Source: an uncultured Bacteroides sp.
GTDB taxonomy: Bacteria; Bacteroidota; Bacteroidia; Bacteroidales; Bacteroidaceae
Assembly (NCBI RefSeq): GCF_910578895.1
Contig: NZ_CAJTSC010000046.1
Location: 1 to 9,718, forward strand
Direction of reading: 5' to 3'
DNA: 9,718 nucleotides
This document shows positions 7,406-9,718 of the stretch, piece after piece (within the stretch, counting starts at the first letter, position 1; each line of letters opens with the position of its first letter). The position numbers and the translations under genes are program-made. The notes below the pieces were generated by a model. That model searched no databases and was not told the origin of the DNA. It saw nothing but the letters and a program-made list of their open reading frames with translations.

Positions 7406-7456
7406 CATTTTCCAAGATTGCATTAGAACCGGAGACTGATGCAATCTTGGAAAATG
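7406..7456. repeat. Perfect 18-bp inverted repeat just after the transporter stop codon
   Basis: The arms cattttccaagattgcat (7406-7423) and atgcaatcttggaaaatg (7439-7456) are exact reverse complements around a 15-nt loop. The repeat begins 3 nt downstream of the transporter stop. No T-run follows on either strand: the 3' arm carries As and the flank is mixed. It is therefore not a textbook intrinsic terminator. It could stabilise the 3' end of the mRNA, contribute to termination by another route, or be a protein site. Confidence 0.7.
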
Positions 7457-7459
7457 CCC

Positions 7460-8806
7460 CTACTCTTTACTTCGCGCGTTCCATACCAGCAATGCCAACA
7501 ATACGGACAGTAATGCCGCACCTATCCAAAACCAATTGATATAGGTGAAGTCATAGACTTCTACACCATCTACAACCTGCTTATTGCCTTCAATCAGCAC
7601 ACCGCTCATCACATCCTGCAAACCGGCGCCGATATAACTCGCAATGCCAACCACACCCAAAGCGGCACCGGAAGCATTACGGGGAGCAATATCCACAGCC
7701 ATCAAGCCGCCCAAGAAACAAATCAACACACCGATGCCCAAACCGAAGAGAACCATCGCCAATACATCCACCCAGAAGCACGCACCCGGAACAAGCAGGA
7801 AAAGACACAGGGCAAGCACATTCACCAAACCGAAAATCAATGCGGGAACGTTGCGGCGACCGCCGAAAAACTTATCCGAAATAACTCCGGAAAACATAGT
7901 CCCCACAATACCGCATACCGAACTGATGGAAATGATGAAGCCGGCATCCAGCGTGGAATAACCTTTCTCCGCCTGCAAATAGAAAACGCCCCAACTGTTT
8001 ACAGCATAACGGCTGATATACATAAAGGCACTGCTGAGCGCAAGTATCCAAATGGCAGGATTTCGTAATACCGCCTTTTGGGCACGGTTGAACGCTTCGG
8101 TTTCCAAAACATCCAGCTCCTTTTTCCTTGCAGGAACATTGACAGCAGGAAGACCTTTGCCCTGAGGAGTGTCGTGAAAGAAACGCCACACCACCAAAGC
8201 ACCCACAAGACCGACAAGACCCGCACCCAGAAAACCGTAACGCCAACCCAATGTACTGACAATGGAAGCCACGATGATAAAAGTCATCGCCTCGCCGATA
8301 TTATGGCTCGCACTCCAGAAACCATAGAAAGAACCGCGCTCCTTATCCGTAAACCAACGGGACAGACCAACCACGCAGGAAGCGGCACCCATAGACTGGA
8401 ACCAGCCGCTGATGCCCCAAAGAACGGCAAACAGGATGAAAGAGTGTACAAAGCCCAGGCAGAGATTGACCAATGCCGTCACCAGCAAACCGGTTGACAT
8501 GAAACGGTTGATATTGCTACGGTCGGCAAGGAAGCCGTTAGTAAACTTGCCGACGGCATAGGTGAAGAACAGCACGGCACCGATGATACCCAATTCCGTT
8601 TCCGAAAAAATACCTTCGTCCACGATTGGTTTCTTTACGACATTCAGGCTCAGACGGCAGACGTAATACATGCCATAGCCCAACGTAGCGGAAAGAAAAG
8701 TGGACCATTGAAGACGCTTCAAACGGCGCTTCCGTTCGGGCAAAGGTTCTTCATTACAGGGTTTCGGTTGCGAAACCCTGTAAAAGTTTAGTATATGTTT
8801 CAGCAT
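7460..8806 (-). CDS. glpT: MFS transporter of the organophosphate:phosphate antiporter family, GlpT-like
   Basis: This inner-membrane antiporter probably imports sn-glycerol-3-phosphate in exchange for phosphate. It has 448 residues (E. coli GlpT has 452), with twelve membrane segments expected and a basic N-terminus, as in GlpT. Key family positions are present. Arg51 in YYVCRLS matches the first substrate-phosphate Arg of GlpT, and Arg266 in YISRYAVNSW the second. His169 in WSASHNIGEA matches the GlpT His in the AHN motif. The MFS loop motif GKFTNGFLADRSN is at 86-98, and DTPQGKGLP at 212-220 matches the central loop of GlpT. The start at 8806 gives a GlpT-like N-terminus. The gene follows the phosphodiesterase by 22 bp, so an operon is likely. 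A 13-bp-arm hairpin lies in codons 8-18. A hexose-phosphate substrate (UhpT-like) is the main alternative; the phosphodiesterase neighbour favours glycerol phosphate. Confidence 0.9.
   Translation of the reverse strand: MLKHILNFYRVSQPKPCNEEPLPERKRRLKRLQWSTFLSATLGYGMYYVCRLSLNVVKKPIVDEGIFSETELGIIGAVLFFTYAVGKFTNGFLADRSNINRFMSTGLLVTALVNLCLGFVHSFILFAVLWGISGWFQSMGAASCVVGLSRWFTDKERGSFYGFWSASHNIGEAMTFIIVASIVSTLGWRYGFLGAGLVGLVGALVVWRFFHDTPQGKGLPAVNVPARKKELDVLETEAFNRAQKAVLRNPAIWILALSSAFMYISRYAVNSWGVFYLQAEKGYSTLDAGFIISISSVCGIVGTMFSGVISDKFFGGRRNVPALIFGLVNVLALCLFLLVPGACFWVDVLAMVLFGLGIGVLICFLGGLMAVDIAPRNASGAALGVVGIASYIGAGLQDVMSGVLIEGNKQVVDGVEVYDFTYINWFWIGAALLSVLLALLVWNARSKE
8754..8783. repeat. Perfect 13-bp inverted repeat inside the 5' end of the transporter gene
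   Basis: The arms ttacagggtttcg (8754-8766) and cgaaaccctgtaa (8771-8783) are exact reverse complements with a 4-nt loop. In the mRNA the hairpin covers nucleotides 24-53 of the coding region (residues from Tyr9 to about Asn18, before the first membrane segment). It is strong enough to matter for translation or RNA stability. It may also be a short dispersed palindromic element that landed in a tolerant part of the gene. Confidence 0.7.
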
Positions 8807-8828
8807 AATGTCCTACAGTCCTTGCTTC

Positions 8829-9718
8829 TTAATCATGTAGTTTTCTTTTCCGCAAATAATCCAGCAGGTAAGCAGGGCGGTCGGTCTGGATGATACGGCA
8901 TCCCAACGTATCAATCAGATAGCCATAACCGGCATCAGGATCTTGCAAGGACATATCATCGTCATGTCCGCCCGCCATTGTATCCCATAAAGTGTTATAC
9001 CAAATCAGGGCGCGGCTTTCCAAAGTAGCCGCAAGTTTCTTAGGAAGCGGGTTGGCATCGTTCACGAATAGCAACTCCAAAGCAACCGGAGACATATCTT
9101 TAATAAAAGCCTCTACCTGTTCTTCGGCTCCGGAAGCGTCAAGATTGATAATCGGCATATAAATCACATCTTTCAAATAGTCGCCAAACTGTTTCTTCAC
9201 TTCCGTTGCTGGTTTTCTTCCTTTCATGATAATTTGCCTGGTTGTCCCTGTCTTTTGCATGAGTTCATAAATCTGGTCGAAGTAAAGGTCCGCCTGGTCC
9301 AGGTTAATCATGATTTTTCCTTTGGCATGTAACAGCGCCTCCTCTAAAGTGGGTACTTTATGAATGGTACGGATATTGCAACCGTTTCTCAAATTCAACT
9401 TGCGAATATCGTCCAATGTATTGTCCGAAACCAATCCTTTGCCGGTAGTGGTACGGTTCAACGTACGGTCGTGCATAAGAATCAGTTCACCGTCTTTCGT
9501 TTTCTTAACGTCCAACTCTACAATGTCCACCCCCATTTTTATAGCGTTGTCTATGGCTTCCAACGAATTTTCAGGAAAGTTACGCCAATCTCCGCGATGA
9601 GCCACCACAATTACGGAACCTGAGTTACAACTCATCAACTTTTCACGAATCTGTTCCACACGGTTTTGTGCCGAAAACTGCAATGCAACAAAGACGGCAC
9701 ACAATAATATGTATATTC
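8829..9718 (-). CDS. Glycerophosphodiester phosphodiesterase, periplasmic; 5' end outside window
   Basis: This enzyme hydrolyses glycerophosphodiesters (deacylated phospholipids) to sn-glycerol-3-phosphate and an alcohol. A TTG at 9704 could be taken as a start, but the frame stays open to the window edge and reads IYILLCAVFVALQFSAQ. That is the hydrophobic core of a signal peptide cut after FSA, so the true start lies outside. Counting from the first full codon in view (295 residues seen), the GDPD catalytic residues are present. They are His40 in AHRGDWRNFPEN, Glu67 and Asp69 in VELDVK, and His82 in LMHDRTLNRTT. The C-terminal segment CRIIQTDRPAYLLDYL is typical of the family, so the 3' end is complete. 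Export to the periplasm fits the transporter encoded 22 bp downstream. The family call is secure; the substrate alcohol is unknown. Confidence 0.94.
   Translation of the reverse strand, partial: IYILLCAVFVALQFSAQNRVEQIREKLMSCNSGSVIVVAHRGDWRNFPENSLEAIDNAIKMGVDIVELDVKKTKDGELILMHDRTLNRTTTGKGLVSDNTLDDIRKLNLRNGCNIRTIHKVPTLEEALLHAKGKIMINLDQADLYFDQIYELMQKTGTTRQIIMKGRKPATEVKKQFGDYLKDVIYMPIINLDASGAEEQVEAFIKDMSPVALELLFVNDANPLPKKLAATLESRALIWYNTLWDTMAGGHDDDMSLQDPDAGYGYLIDTLGCRIIQTDRPAYLLDYLRKRKLHD

Noticed and set aside
7872..8246. Minus-strand 124-codon frame inside the transporter gene
   Set aside because: It overlaps the transporter in another frame and has low-complexity Cys/Gly/Ser-rich translation, typical of an out-of-frame reading.
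8078..8497. 139-codon open frame on the plus strand
   Set aside because: It lies wholly antisense to the GlpT-like gene, whose protein is clearly conserved. Its translation shows no domain, and higher GC makes such shadow frames common.
9702..9704. TTG as start codon of the phosphodiesterase
   Set aside because: The frame is open further upstream and the added residues extend a signal-peptide core, so the real start is beyond the window.
1..9718. CRISPR array, tRNA, rRNA or insertion sequence
   Set aside because: I saw no regularly spaced repeats, no tRNA-like cloverleaf sequence, no rRNA segments and no transposase-like reading frame.

Overview
This window looks like a chromosomal piece of a Bacteroidales genome (Bacteroides, Phocaeicola or a close relative). 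The reasons are a SusC/SusD-type pair, an ECF sigma factor with a FecR-type anti-sigma factor, AT-rich leaders with weak Shine-Dalgarno sequences, and several matches to the Bacteroides -7 element TAnnTTTG. Every protein-coding gene reads on the minus strand, so transcription runs from the right edge to the left edge.

Right third (7406-9718): a glycerophosphodiester phosphodiesterase, whose start lies beyond the right edge, is followed after 22 bp by an OPA-family transporter resembling GlpT. The likely job is periplasmic release of sn-glycerol-3-phosphate from glycerophosphodiesters, then uptake. The transporter gene carries two strong perfect inverted repeats. One (13-bp arms) is inside its 5' coding end; the other (18-bp arms) starts 3 nt after its stop codon.

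Middle (5500-7325): an ECF sigma factor gene with its own probable promoter, then a membrane-bound FecR-like anti-sigma factor.

Left half (179-5229): a SusC-like outer-membrane TonB-dependent transporter with an N-terminal STN signalling domain, then a SusD-like surface lipoprotein. Together these four genes are the regulatory and uptake core of a polysaccharide utilization locus (PUL). Substrate arriving at SusC/SusD would signal through the STN domain to the anti-sigma factor, free the sigma factor and raise susCD transcription. No enzyme of the PUL is inside the window, so the substrate cannot be named.

The most interesting part is the 270-bp gap between the anti-sigma gene and susC. Its plus strand holds a Bacteroides-type promoter overlapping the susC start codon, a long two-tier stem-loop and a good intrinsic terminator with seven Ts. 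Together these read as a roughly 130-nt antisense RNA against the susC leader, like DonS of Bacteroides fragilis. The same gap has a duplicated 11-bp word, ATTACTAAAAC on the susC strand.
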